Source: Aradus depressus
Taxonomy: Eukaryota; Arthropoda; Insecta; Hemiptera; Aradidae
Length of the DNA: 64,000 nucleotides
Assembly: GCA_963662175.1 (NCBI GenBank)
Contig: OY759216.1
Coordinates: forward strand, 47,199,087 to 47,263,086
Reading direction: 5' to 3'
Shown here: positions 21,666 through 32,228 of the stretch, one piece after another
How the letters are laid out: each line of letters opens with the position of its first letter
Numbering within the stretch: position 1 is the first letter of the stretch
The notes under the pieces: generated by a model
Told to the model about the DNA's origin: nothing
Seen by the model: only the letters and a program-made list of their open reading frames with translations
Databases searched by the model: none
Position numbers and translations under genes: made by a program

Positions 21666-21825
21666 AGAGGATGTGGATTAACTCAAAAAGTGTATTAACA
21701 GTCCATATCGCAGGTGGAGGATGAAGGTCAACGATAAGAAATGTATACACATCACCTTCACCCTGCGTCGTGCAACCTGTCCTCCTGTCACTCTTTATAA
21801 CCCCCTCCTTCCTGGGTCCGCTACC

Positions 21826-22243
21826 CAGCGGGTTATTTATTGACAAACGCCTGATATGGAATTCTCATACTAGACTTAAAAGACAAGAACTAAATCGACG
21901 ATACGAACTCGTATACAACCAATTACTGAAGCCAATATGGACGTATGGAGCTGAACTCTGGGGCTCAACTAAACCTTCGAATTCTTATAGAATCCAAACA
22001 CTACAATCCCGTTTCCTTCATAAAATCACAAACGCTCCATTCTACGTCTCTAATCCTATCTTTCACTATGACCTGCAGATTCCCTTTGTAAGGAATGCAA
22101 TTAAATCTCGCTACAGAAAATTCCATTGTACCCTTTTCTTTCACCCTAATCCTTTAGTCCGCAGACATGCGACAAGAACTCTTCCTACTGTTAATGTTCG
22201 GAGGCTGATGTGGCAATGGCCTCGAGACCTACCAGTTGATTGA
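21826..22243 (+). pseudogene. Jockey-like polyprotein C-terminus, open frame
   Basis: The longest jockey remnant on this strand. It has FIDKRLIWNSHTRLKRQEL near the start, then KPIWTYGAELWGSTKPSN, IQTLQSRFLHKITNAPFYVS, NPIFHYDLQIPFVRN and RRLMWQWPRDLPVD before TGA at 22241-22243. The domain order is that of the thumb and tail region after a jockey-type reverse transcriptase. Compared with the 8727 copy, about 25 residues between 'RRY' and 'LVYNQLLKP' are missing in frame. The core motif FADD is not present, so this is only a 3' fragment. 3' UTR-like T-rich sequence follows to 22320. Confidence 0.75.
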
Positions 22244-22320
22244 AGACTTAATCATCTACACACTTTTTATGTTATAGTTTTCTTTTATCATTTAACTATT
22301 TTTTTTTTTTTTTTTAAATA

Positions 22321-23300
22321 TAAATTTCTATCTTTCTCATCCGCTGATTATTACAAGATTTTCAACCAAACCAGTTAATTTGTTAACACAATTTTTGGCT
22401 GATAAATCAATCGGCCTTTTTGACATACCTTAATTATGCATTCTATAGATACTTTGGTTCTATAAGTACTTTATCGGTTTTTTGCTCTTCTGGCGTCCTA
22501 TCAATCACCCAGCCAGTGTAAGAATGGCCAGCAGGGATTTCTCGGTAGCTTCGATAAAAGCGACGCAGCTCTGACAGGAGATAATCTTGTTATCGATAGA
22601 TGTTGGAGATGATAGACAGCTGGTATTTTGAGAGGGCTCGGCTGGGCTCACCCCCATTGTTACATTTAGTTACATCTCAAGGAGCCCATTCTCAGGGAGA
22701 CAGTAGAACTATTCCATGTTATATGAATCTCAGCTGTTAGGGAACTTCTTGCATCGAACTAAATCAAATTAAGAAAAACCCCAACTTGCCTATAAACAAA
22801 AACATAATACCTAACTATCCCTTTTTAATTCTATAATCAATAACGGTTTAATACATTGGGGAGCTTTAGTTTTAGTATTTTTAGGCTTCAACAGAAGGTA
22901 CTAAGAATAATAAATAATATTAATCAAAGAACAAACTGCAGAAAAATATTTAAAAAACTTAAATTTCTGTCTTTGCCTGCCCTGTTTATATTTAAAACAC
23001 AATTATTAAGAAAAACACAAGTATTTTAATTAATTTAAGCATTTTAACAATATAGTCATAACTATGACAGGAAGAAAGAATATTATTTGAATAAATAAAC
23101 ATTGCTCCTATTTTTTTAAAAGAAAGTATCACTCATAAAGCAACTATTTTTTTAATGCACTTCCCCCAATTCTTGAAAACAAGCTTTGTTCATAATTACT
23201 AATAAAATTAATGACAATAATGAAAATATTAAACAAAACGTAATTAAGATAAAAATAATAAGATAATGGTGGCATTGTGTTTCATTAATTCTTTGGGAAG
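22321..23300. other. No gene recognised
   Basis: 22480-22760 is less AT-rich (TCCTATCAATCACCCAGCC, GGCTCGGCTGGGCTCACCCC) but has no open frame and no known repeat words. The rest is AT-rich and featureless. Confidence 0.45.
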
Positions 23301-23308
23301 TTACTATT

Positions 23309-23590
23309 GAGCTGCTTTGCGATTGCGGTCAGAGTTACCTAGGGCAAACAGGAAGAAAAGTGTCTACGCAACAGCAGTGGCCAAGTACGCCAATGAATGT
23401 GGACATCAGATTCTGTTTGACCAAGCGGCAGAGGAATCAAACTGGGAAAGGAGACTGCTGGAGAATTTTAATAAAGAGGATGGGTGGGTTCTGTCCGAGA
23501 TGTGGAAGCCCGTACTATCCCAGGTCAACGCTAAGAAAACCAGCCCTGGAGTCGGGCTCCAATATGAGCGCCGCATGGCGAGGGACTTAT
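23309..23590 (+). pseudogene. Penelope-like GIY-YIG endonuclease remnant
   Basis: The first frame reads ELLCDCGQSYLGQTGRKVST. This is the cysteine-containing start of a Penelope GIY-YIG domain, with YLGQTGR as the YIG part. After a deletion and a shift of frame it continues KYANECGHQILFDQA, then EESNWERRLLE and FNKEDGWVLSEMWKPVL. The spacing 'C.CG..Y.GQTGR ... E.GH.I.FD.A ... W.RR..E ... FN...G..L...W.P' is that of the C-terminal endonuclease of Penelope-like elements. That enzyme nicks target DNA to prime reverse transcription. About half the domain, including the conserved R and H helix after GQTGR, is deleted, so the copy is dead. It ends near the start of the 3' UTR that carries the family 4 end. 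Confidence 0.8.
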
Positions 23591-23751
23591 GAACTATGGC
23601 AGGGTAACGAATTTTGGGATTGGTCGATGGTTAAACCAATCACAAAAATCTTTGAGGATGGCCGCCATTATTTGAAGGAGAACTGAAGGTCGAGGGTGAC
23701 CATCAAAGATGAATTTCAAAATTACGACGGACTTGTCAAACAGTTAGTTCT

Positions 23752-23787
<36 letters not shown>

Positions 23788-23905
23788 TGACACAGTCAAG
23801 GTTGTGGTTAAGCTTTTCTCCAGTTGTGGAGAAAAATGTTCATAGTGACCAGAAGAAGGAACGTAGAAGTGTCCTGAAATATTGGAAAAAAATGCCGAAA
23901 AAATC
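23591..23905 (+). mobile_element. Penelope 3' UTR with (GA)n and family 4 ribozyme-like end
   Basis: The segment AATTTTGGGATTGGTCGATGG and ACGGACTTGTCAAACAGTTAG precede (GA)n at 23756-23784, then GTTCATAGTGACCAGAAGAAGG, the complementary GTGTCC and TGAAATATTGG near 23840-23886. The same order occurs at 44390-44735. This connects the free-standing family 4 palindromes to a protein-coding Penelope element. Confidence 0.75.
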
Positions 23906-24003
23906 AACATTTTGGAGGATATAATAAAAATGAAAAAAATTAAAGAAGAAAATAAAACTTACGTAAATTGTATTATATTTTATTTATTTATTGCTAACTA
24001 CTA

Positions 24004-24301
24004 CCAACGCCTACTACCAGAGCGCTCTTTCGTCACTCTGGTGGACATGAGCCCGACTCTACTGTGGGAGTCCTAAATTTTGCCTACCCTAAATTTTTAT
24101 TCACCTAGGGTAGGGGTCTTTAACGAGTACCTGACATCGTACAGGCTCGGGACCATCCCTTAACGTCCCATCCGAAGGACGGCGTGCTTAAGTTTATTTG
24201 ACCTCCCAGATAAAATAAACTAAGGGCCTCGGTCGGGATACGAACCCACGATCTTGAGCTCAGAAGACAAGCACGCATACCACTGAGCTACCGGCGCCCT
24301 C
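24004..24301 (-). mobile_element. SINE-1, near full length without tail
   Basis: Box A (CACTGAGCTACCGG) and box B (GATACGAACCCACG) are visible at the high end. Close to the 12384 copy in sequence. The CCTAA tail and the first bases of the body are missing. Confidence 0.88.
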
Positions 24302-24344
24302 GTCAATAAATATATATATATTTAATTTAGCCATTAGCCATTGT

Positions 24345-24447
24345 TTACTGAATGATGGTTTTTTCTGCCTAATGATGAGGGCAACCTCGAATGACGGCTA
24401 GCACAAAATAATAAGAACTGTAAGGTATCAGACTCCTTTTTGATATT
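24345..24447 (+). mobile_element. Penelope-like terminal region, family 5, decayed
   Basis: CTGCCTAATGATGAGGGCAACCTCGAATGACGGCTAGC is an altered version of the 4755 motif. GAGG/CCTC stem II is kept, but CTGATGA is CTAATGA and GAAAG is GAATG, so core bases are lost. Confidence 0.5.
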
Positions 24448-24499
24448 ACAACTGACTGACAATAGCCTTTTAGTTACAAGCACATCCTCCTTATCAGGC

Positions 24500-24780
24500 C
24501 TCGCTTACTTCTCCAGGGCCCAAGCTCTTTGCCTATAGAGAGACACCTGGTTTCGCCGTTCCTTGTCCCTTGGTCTGGTTGGGACGCCCACTGGGTGCCC
24601 CCGGGTCCTGGACTGGGTTTCCGTCTGGCTCCCCTCTTCGTATCCCGCGGGGATCCGTTTTACTGTTACAGTACCTAGACACTCATAACCAATATGGTTG
24701 ACATGCCTTAAAAAAAAAATAAAAAAAATAAAATAAAATAAAAAAAAAAAAATAAAATAAAAAAAAAAAAAAAAAAAAGC
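24500..24780 (+). mobile_element. GC-rich retroposed 3' end with long A-rich tail
   Basis: 24500-24660 is GC-rich (GGGTGCCCCCGGGTCCTGG). A tail of about 70 bases of A with scattered T follows at 24711-24778. The pattern suggests the 3' end of a non-LTR element or a processed transcript. The family is not recognised and no TSD was found. Confidence 0.45.
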
Positions 24781-25480
24781 CTTTCAGTAATGTTTGTAAT
24801 ATAAAATTTGTTAAAATAATAGCAGTGTTTTCAGAAATTACCCTAATTAATCTCCGAAAATACTCCCCATTTCAGCTTCAAATGCCAGAGGTCTAAAAGA
24901 GGGTAAATGACCCTTACCGGGGGGTAATTACCCGAGGTTGCTGAGGCAGGGTTTTCGGATGATTTGAATTAGAGGAACTTCCCTTAATATGGGTTCATGA
25001 TTTACAGTCTGTATTGGCATTGTAATTATTCTTTGAGATAAGGGTGAAAAAGAAATCAAAAAGTTGAAAATATTCAACCTGATTTTCCAAAAAGAATATA
25101 AATATATATATTACAGAAAAAGGAAAGAATATCTATATTAATTTAAATGATATATTTTCGTAAGTAATGACATGAATAAATCAAGATGAAGAGAAGGATT
25201 TCAGATGCTTTTAAATATTTTTTTAAATTTACATTTTTAAATATACATCTTCAATTTTTTAAAGAGATTTAGCCGAACCAAACATACTTTTTCACTTAGT
25301 TTATGCTTGATTTTAGTGGTAACTTTTAATTAATAAGGGAAAATGTTACAACAATTGAGATCAACCAATATTAATATCTTTGGAACGATGTGTAAAAAAG
25401 CAGCTACAATTTGACTGAAAAAACAATATAAAGATTTCTAAGTTGAGGAACGCGGACATATTGTGGAAACTTGTACTAAA

Positions 25481-25871
25481 TGAATAAAACAAACTTATTT
25501 TTTGAAATATTGTCTATTCCACTAAAGATATATATACATATAACTACCGGTTTCGGCTTTATACTATCGTCAGGTCTAGTTATGAACTAAGTCAGTGACA
25601 ATATCACTAGACTAATAGATATTGTTTTATGTAAATTTAGAACTAGGTTTTGTTAAGAAATATTTCATGAGTCAGCTAACGGTACAGCCGGGGGACTCCC
25701 AAGTTTTAATAGCACCCTTTGACCTGAGATGTATTTGAAGGGTCGCTCTCTGCAAACTGACTTAGTTCATAACTAGACCTGACGATGGTATAAAGCCGAA
25801 ACCGGTAGTTATATGTATATATATCTTTAGTGGAATAGACAATATTTCAAAAAATAAGTTTGTTTTATTCA
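25481..25871. mobile_element. Penelope-derived palindromic unit, family 2, 116-bp arms
   Basis: The arms 25481-25596 and 25756-25871 are inverted copies with about one mismatch, around a unique 159-bp middle. In the right arm CTGACGA is at 25779-25785, one T at 25786, stem II GGT/GCC at 25787-25797, GAAA at 25798-25801, CCGG at 25802-25805 and TA at 25806-25807. The left arm has the mirror motif at about 25543-25578, with its one difference in stem II. No TSD was confirmed. The arms begin with TGAATAAAACAAACTT, and the AATATTGTCTATTCCAC part resembles the family 1 ends. Confidence 0.75.
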
Positions 25872-26805
25872 TTCAATGTAAAGATTACAAAATGAAAGAA
25901 GGAATACATCTGGTCTTACAAAGAGGTTAATTTTTGATTTTGGCTCAAGTAGTCGTAAAAGTCCATATTTTTGTCTGTTGAGTCTTGTCATGTTAGTCTG
26001 CTGTCTACGATGTCATATCGTCCGTAAAATAATAAATTAATAATAATACGACAATTTACACGGGTTGGTAGAGTCCCCTGGATTGTTAAGTTATCGTAGA
26101 ACCCTCGGGATCTGCTTGTTTACAAGTTAGTTATAATGCCAGCTAAGCCTTCTCAACCTCCCGCCCTTCCTGGACCACGATATCCCCGATCTGTCAGCTC
26201 TAATTGTTAGTCAACTTCCTGGTCCAGGCCCCTTCCGTCATCAGACCTCCTGAAACACAACTTGCTGTAAAGGTCTCATTAAGATGTTATAATTGCTGTC
26301 AGATCCGGTAGCATATCTTTTCAGTGGGCATTTCTCTGTCTCATTTTAAATACTTTTTCATAAATTTTTTGGAACAAACAGGTATCCTAGGGACATGAAA
26401 AAGATGTTCTTTGTTACACAACCTCCCATCAAGGCAGCCTGATTCGCAACCTTTGAATATACATAGCCTATTTTTCAATGGGGCTTATGAGAATGCTACA
26501 TGTGAAGTGGCATGAATGAGCTGGCACCTATTTTATGCTTCAAGACCGCCACTCCCCCCTCCCGTTCAAAATTTTGATTTTGATTTCCACCAATATGTTA
26601 ATTTATTCCGGAGTTTTTTTTTCAGAGTTGACAATTGTTTTGTGGAATTTTGCCTATCCAGGTTTAGTTACCTAACGAGTACCCAACATCGCACTTTTTA
26701 TTATTGTTCGTTTGTAAAACAATTAGATGTATATTTGGTAATTATCATAATGGAATAGTATATATAGGGGGTGTGCAGAGCCCAGTGGCTTCATTCAGTA
26801 TGAAA
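25872..26805. other. No gene; small SINE-1 trace
   Basis: A GC-richer patch at 26060-26280 has no frame. 26622-26690 (GGAATTTTGCCTATCCAGG, ACGAGTACCCAACATCGCAC) is a short decayed piece of SINE-1 on the minus strand. Confidence 0.45.
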
Positions 26806-27042
26806 GGGGGCATGAAAAGAAAATCTGACTTCTTGAAGTTCCAGGACATTGGAGAGTGGAAGGAAATGAACAAGACGACAACCAAGGACCGGATAACAAA
26901 AGAACAACTTCTTGACCAACTCAAGACACCCACATGGTAAGAAAACATCTTTAAAATGGTTCTTGTTCCGGAGCCATTCTGCAGAAGATGTGAAGTGATT
27001 GAGGAAAACACGCTACACATCCTGGTCGAATGTGAAGGTTAT
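26806..27042 (+). pseudogene. Non-LTR polyprotein fragment with C-terminal zinc-finger-like motif
   Basis: The frame KDRITKEQLLDQLKTPTW is followed, after a stop, by PEPFCRRCEVIEENTLHILVE and CEGY. The 'C..C.....T..HIL..C' pattern is the CCHC motif found at the end of many R1-, I- and LOA-type polyproteins after the RNase H domain. The sequence around 26936-26996 is nearly the same as 29490-29550 read on the other strand, so the two fragments belong to related elements. Confidence 0.5.
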
Positions 27043-27238
27043 TGACACTTCTGATGGAGACATTCCTCAAACCAGAACTTAAAAAGATTAAAGATTTTTT
27101 CGTTGTTGTGTTGGTAAACATGTCTGAAAAGTGTCTGTACATTGTTAGCCAAACCGGATGTTTAGTCTGCTGTCAGCTGTCAAAGAGGTTACATGTGTTT
27201 CGGTACGATCGGCATTTATTTATTTACTTATTCACAAA

Positions 27239-27910
27239 ATGTACCAGAGAATGTGCATTATATTTTGCTATACGAATGGAATAAAGTGCAGCAAAGTTTT
27301 AGAAATGTTAAATATTGCTTTTGGTGAGTCTGCTATGAGTAAAATTAGGGTTTACGAGGGGTACAATAGCTCGACAAGTGCGGTCGAATGTGAAGGTCAT
27401 GCTCACTGTGTTTTTCGATTTTAACGGCATAGTGCACTTTGAGTTCTTGCCACAAGGTCAAACGATCAATAAGGAGTACTACCTACAAGTGCAACGCAGT
27501 TTGCGTGAAGCAATCAGAAAAAATACGCCCGGATTTGTGGCAAAACAATTCATGGCTTTTGCACCACGATAATGCACCTGCTCACACTTCATTGCTTGTT
27601 CGTGAATTTTTGGCCAAAAACAACACTAGTGCCCCAGCCTCCATATTCGCCAGACATGGCTCCGTGTGATTTTTTTCTATTCCCAACTATTGAGAGAACC
27701 TCACAAGCATAGACGAGATTAAAAGCGCATCGCTGAGATCGCTAAATGCTATCCCGAATATCGAGTTCCAGAAGTGTTTCGGGGATTGGAAGAAGCGCTG
27801 GCATAAGTGTATAATATCTAATGAAGGGGATAACATTGATGTAGACGAATAAATAAAATTCTTTTCAAAAACCGAAAATTCCCGTTATTTTTTTTTCTCG
27901 TACAATATAC
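27239..27910 (+). pseudogene. Mariner transposase pseudogene
   Basis: The N-terminus at 27239 (MYQRMCIIFCYTNGIKCSKV, then LEMLNIAFGESAMSK) is the first helix-turn-helix of a mariner transposase. An internal deletion then jumps to KVMLTVFFDFNGIVHFEFLP and QGQTINKEYYLQV. The frame shifts and continues LLHHDNAPAHTSLLVREFLA, then PYSPDMAPCDFFLFP in a third frame, and ends GDNIDVDE with TAA at 27850-27852. The second and third catalytic aspartates (HHDN and APCD) are still encoded. The deletion removed the region holding the first one, so the protein cannot be active. The sequence to 27910 (TTTTTTTTTCTCGTACAATATA) is probably the 3' TIR; its partner was not found. Confidence 0.82.
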
Positions 27911-28179
27911 TCACTAATTATACGGTTCACTCTCTCGTAAATTTGAGCTTTCAGTCCTACCGCTAACTCTATTGGGGGACTCGAGCTCGAAATATCTCAG
28001 TGGGGAATGTATATGAGCCACATGTGTCCAGGGAGGGATGGGGTGCAAGGGTAGGACAAAGCCGGACATTTCGGGTTCAAAAAATATTAGTGTAACTATG
28101 CTTGCATACTGAAGCGAGGCAATAACCCATATGCGGAATCCCCATTCACCCTCTAATTTAGAAAATCGATAGTTCATTT

Positions 28180-28835
28180 ACGTTCTGAATCCTCATACTA
28201 AATTTTGTATCGATACATTCTTTAAAGTTATTAAAGTTTTCAAGTCCCCTTCTGATCCCCTTTCACTTTGGGCCGATTACACTGAAAATTAATAGGTGTT
28301 CTGCTTACGGGAAATTTCCCGTCAATACATTCATTGGATAAGAAATAATCGCGGAAAATTAATAGTTGCCATATAGGCTTTCTTATAGGCTTTCAAATTT
28401 AAATATGCAGTTTCATGTCGATAAATTCATTACATCGGCAATTTTCAAGTTGATTCCCCCTCCCTCTGAGCCCTCTTTTCTCTTCGGCCGATTTCATTGA
28501 AAATTAATCGGAGTCGTTCTAACGGAGTTGTGAATTTACATATGAAACTTCCCATCAGTGCATTTATTACAAAATAAGTTATTAGAGCTTTTGTGTTAAG
28601 CCCTTCCCCTTTATCCCCGTTTTCCTTTAGTCGATTTGGCTGAAAATCAATATGTGTTGTCTTTATATTGTTCGGGACACATATAAAATTTCATATCGAT
28701 GCATCATTTCCCTGTAGAATCGTAAATACTTATCGTATTAACAGACACAAACAGACAGACAGACTTTTTTTGTTGATATTTTTGGATTCAGGAGTTTGAA
28801 TAACATGAAATTCCGATTTGGCTGGGGAAGTAGAG
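28180..28835 (+). repeat. HR repeat, several internal modules
   Basis: Four module starts are visible (TCGATACATTCTTTAAAG, TCGATAAATTCATTACATCGG, CAGTGCATTTATTACAAAA, TCGATGCATCATTTCC). The copy ends in a remnant of the 3' hairpin (GGCTGGGGAAGTA near 28818). Confidence 0.75.
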
Positions 28836-29520
28836 AATGTTGTATGATCTTTGTCTGATCGATAAAGAATGAATGAATGTAATACAACATCAAGGAAACG
28901 AATCGTATGAATCGTAACTCGTGTAGAAATTTGCTTAAAAAGATGGCTCCTGAAAATCTAAAATGAGTTTAGAAATTTACATTTGAATAGCTAAACCTTC
29001 AGATGTGGTAATCGTGAAGAAGATGAAAGGAGAGCTCGTTAAGACCATATCTATTCCCCCTTCGTTCATATGGCTACTGACGTAAAAGGCATAAAAGTAA
29101 AAATATATATATTTATCAGGTAGTCCTGGCAGAAAAAATAGATAAATAGAAAAAAGGAAAAAATGATGTAGAGTGAAGTGTATTTGTTGTCAGCAGAAAA
29201 TTCTCGTCGTTACAGCTATTTTCCAGGAAGACAGAAAATAAATACCTTACGAAATGGGCTTTTCTTCGGCTGAGAAGAAAGAAGAAAACTTCTTGATTAC
29301 CTGGACAAAGAGAAGATAGGGTTCCTCTTTTCCGTCAGCACCAAAGTGGGACAGCCCAATGCTCTCTGACGGAATAATAATCTGTAATCTATACGAATTT
29401 GATGTCGGTCTTGCACATGTATAAGAGACGAAATCCGGATGTGAATTGATGTTCTAAAGAGTGAGAGAGAGAGAGAGTGACTTCAATTTTCTGCAGAAAA
29501 GATCCGGAACAAGACCCATT
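28836..29520. other. No gene recognised
   Basis: AT-rich, with (GA)n at 29461-29478. The last 30 bases resemble the 3' flank of the non-LTR fragment at 26936. Confidence 0.45.
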
Positions 29521-30028
29521 TTAAAGATGTTTTCTTACCGAGTGGTGGGCTGATGATGTCACCGCGGCCAATATAAGCCTATTGTGTACCCTGTGTGTGT
29601 TGGTCCCTACCACAGCCCTGTCTGTATCTTTAGCAAAGTCCAGGATTCTGCTGCAGGTTCTCTCCATTACCTGCTTTGGTGCTGTTATTACAGACTCAAA
29701 GCAGTGAAATCTCTTACTTTCTAGTGCCTTACTCTGGCCTAGAATATGAACCGGAGTTTCATTTTCTTTGCCACAGAGGGCTTCTAGCGATGCCCATTAT
29801 GTGTAGGTGTTTGTTCATATGACAGTGTTCTGTAATCAGCCCTGTCATAGCTCTTAGTTCCATTCTGCTTATATTCAGGAGCTTTCGGCTCCATTTCTCT
29901 GAGGGTTCCGCGACAAAGAGTTTTGAATGTCTTTGTTTTGGGACGCCCCTCCAGAACTGGATGTGTTTCCTGGTCAGCCAACGTTTTATTGCCACCCTTG
30001 TGGTGCTCTTACAGATAACGCAAAAGGG
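29521..30028 (-). pseudogene. R1/I-like non-LTR polyprotein C-terminus (RNase H end and CCHC)
   Basis: On the minus strand the first frame gives VAIKRWLTRKHIQFWRG, then SRKLLNISRMELRAMTGLIT and EHCHMNKHLHIMGIA. The frame shifts to LCGKENETPVHILGQSKALE and KRFHCFESVI, and ends ITAPKQVMERTCSRILDFAK, then SAHHSVRKHL and TAA (29523-29521). 'L..LTG...H...N.HL..MGI......C..C...ET..HIL..C.AL' is the classical end of R1/I-group polyproteins, where the RNase H domain meets the zinc motif. Two frameshifts and a G run at its upstream border show that it is dead. Confidence 0.7.
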
Positions 30029-30041
30029 TTCCGGTCCTATA

Positions 30042-30071
<30 letters not shown>
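30042..30071. repeat. Poly-G tract
   Basis: About 30 G. It produces false proline- or glycine-rich reading frames on both strands. Confidence 0.9.
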
Positions 30072-30072
<1 letters not shown>

Positions 30073-30164
30073 TATGGGTTTTGAGACGAAATTTTATATA
30101 AATTTTTGGAAAGTATTTCACATAACGAGCGGCCTTTAAAACATTTATTTTATATAAAAAGTGC

Positions 30165-30335
30165 GTTCTGACATCGCATAGGCTCGGGACAATCGTTTAA
30201 CGTCCTATCCGAAGGACGGTGGGCTCTAGGTTTTTTCACATCCCAGATAAAAACCTAAGAGCCTCGGCCGGGTTTCGAACCCGCGATCTTGTGCCCAGTA
30301 GGCTAACAGGCTACTTCTGAGTTTACGGCGCCCTC
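30165..30335 (-). mobile_element. SINE-1, head and central domain
   Basis: Central domain (AACGTCCTATCCGAAGGACGG), box B (GGGTTTCGAACCCGC) and a diverged head ending in GGCGCCCTC. The tail half is missing. Confidence 0.82.
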
Positions 30336-30359
30336 AAGAACCCAAAGTAAACTGGTCTT

Positions 30360-30553
30360 CATTTTACGTCCAAAATTTAATTAGATATAAATTTGCTCAA
30401 ACGTGACATCATCTCAAATTTCATTGCTACAATCGTTCTTGAGTTAAAGGGCTAAAATGGTCAAAACGTCTTCAGGAAACCTTATAATTCCGTTAAAATA
30501 TTGAATCGAATTTTCGCACGATTACAAATCTTCGAAATACTAAAGACAAAAGA
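30360..30553 (+). repeat. R repeat 3' part, target of a non-LTR insertion
   Basis: AATCGTTCTTGAGTTAAAGGG and ATTTTCGCACGATTACAAAT mark the end of R. It resumes only as the duplicated target after 31232. Confidence 0.65.
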
Positions 30554-31232
30554 TTGCCGTTTCAACATCTTTTATCCCAATATTTACAACCCAGACCAAC
30601 TCCAACCATACCTAAACCTTAACGCTCCTTTCTCACATCTCAAAACACTGGCACAACTCCGTCTATCTGGCAAGTACTATATAAAAATCAGTTACAAAAA
30701 AAATGTATACACCCTTAATCCCCAAGAATTTTGTACGATCTGCAACAAAAACGAATTGGAAGACTTATACCACCTATTAATATCCTGTCCGATCTACTGC
30801 CCCATTAGAAGCCACTTCCTGCCTCAGAGTGTCAGTATAGACCGATCCAGCTTTCACACATTACTTCTGGCCCATAATAAGAATGATATCTCAAACATTT
30901 TTCATTATATAATCAGCGCTCTGAAACTTGAATCATTCATTGTTAATGAATAATGTATTTAACTTCCACAGTATATTACTATTAACTTATTATAACTTCT
31001 TATTATAACTTATTATTAACTTCCATAGTATAGTACTTATTTTATTTATTCATGTTATTTATTTAGCTTGTTAAAGTTTCCTGTAATTATGTATGTCATT
31101 TTTGTCCAGCTGACCAATATATAATTTTGGAAATGTTAATGTCAATATTGTAAAAGTAATGGTCACTGACTCAATTGTATAGGGGTGATCCCTTTGAACA
31201 ATAAAAATTATTATTATTATTATTATTATTAT
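30554..31232 (+). mobile_element. 5'-truncated non-LTR element with (ATT)n tail and 16-bp TSD
   Basis: The coding part gives CRFNIFYPNIYNPDQLQPYL, then HLKTLAQLRLSG, FCTICNKNELEDLYHLLISC and PIYCPIRSHFLP. 'C..C...E....H....C' is the terminal zinc motif of a CR1/jockey-group polyprotein. The frame stays open to TAA at 30951-30953, followed by a 3' UTR and (ATT)n at 31207-31232. The TSD TACTAAAGACAAAAGA lies at 30538-30553 and 31233-31248. The first 18 codons of the longer open frame starting at 30501 belong to the R repeat target and not to the element. The clean TSD and open frame suggest a fairly recent insertion. Confidence 0.85.
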
Positions 31233-31248
31233 TACTAAAGACAAAAGA

Positions 31249-32149
31249 AAGTGAAAAATTATGACAATTTTCTTGGAAAATTGTAGAAATGAGCTCGATG
31301 AGGAAGGATAGAGACGACCTGTAGACACTACAAGGGCCAGGTTTTCTTACATTTGTGCACCTTTACTAAATCTTCCCCTTTGATTTATGCCCTCAATTTC
31401 AGAGTTTCACCTAATTACTAATTTCTCCCTCAACCCTTATCCACTAAACTTTCAAGTGCCCTGCTTCCTTACACATGGTACAGCTCCTGTCATCATCTCA
31501 GTCAGCCAACGAAATAGAACCAGTTACTGAGTCTTTTATCACGAGTTTTCTCATAAATCACTGTCTAAAAGTTTCTTTTTTTTTCAATATAAAAGTTTTT
31601 AGTGTACCTTGTACTAATCTGAATAAACTATTTAGTATTTAACAATATTAAATGAAATGCTATCGATGCGTTCCAGGCAAAAGGCCCTATCCCTCAATTT
31701 TTGAGATTTTCATGTTTTGGCCCTATCCCACACTATTGACTATCCCGCACATTTCTGTTAGCTCCATTTTGTGATAATTTCTAACAAAATTTATAAAAAT
31801 AGGAAATTAGAAATTGGAGGGTCTTTGGCATTGCAAAATGTGGTAGGGAAAAGGCCCTAACCCTCAATTTGAAGGCCCTTACCCACATACTCTCACAAAA
31901 CTTTAAATCATTTTAGAGACCAAAAGACCTATCCCCCAGTCCAAATACCCTATCCCACTAGTTTGATGCTGTTGATTAGTCCGTTTCATTCAAATCTAGC
32001 GCCCTAATCGGTTTTTTGTTAAATATAAATAAATTAAAAAATTTAATAAAAGGTAATTTTTTATTTTACTAATGATAGAAGTAGGTTAGGGCTTTCGTTC
32101 TGAACGTTACGCTAAACTAACTTACACTCAAACAGTCGATTAGTTTGCG
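31249..32149. other. No gene; GGCCCTATCCC-rich block
   Basis: 31660-31975 carries scattered copies of a CCCTATCCC or CCCTAACCC word, several preceded by AAAAGG or AAAGA and followed by TCAATTT. The spacing is irregular, so it is neither a microsatellite nor a telomeric array. The rest of the stretch is featureless. Confidence 0.5.
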
Positions 32150-32210
32150 AGAGAGAGCAAAAACATAGTTGATTAATTCGTGCTGGGAAAGTACATTGGC
32201 GGTGATTAAC
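32150..32210 (-). repeat. HR repeat 5' end fragment
   Basis: GTTGATTAATTCGTGCTGGGAAAGTACATTGGCGGTGATTAACTG is the reversed HR 5' end. A SINE follows immediately. Confidence 0.65.
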
Positions 32211-32228
32211 TGAAGAATTTTTTAATTT

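Noticed and set aside
29759..30139. Frames with runs of proline or glycine
   Set aside because: The runs come from the poly-G tract; only the minus-strand part below 30028 is a real non-LTR relic.
31660..31975. Interstitial telomeric repeat
   Set aside because: CCCTAACCC occurs, but the spacing is irregular and the usual arthropod unit TTAGG is not in tandem.
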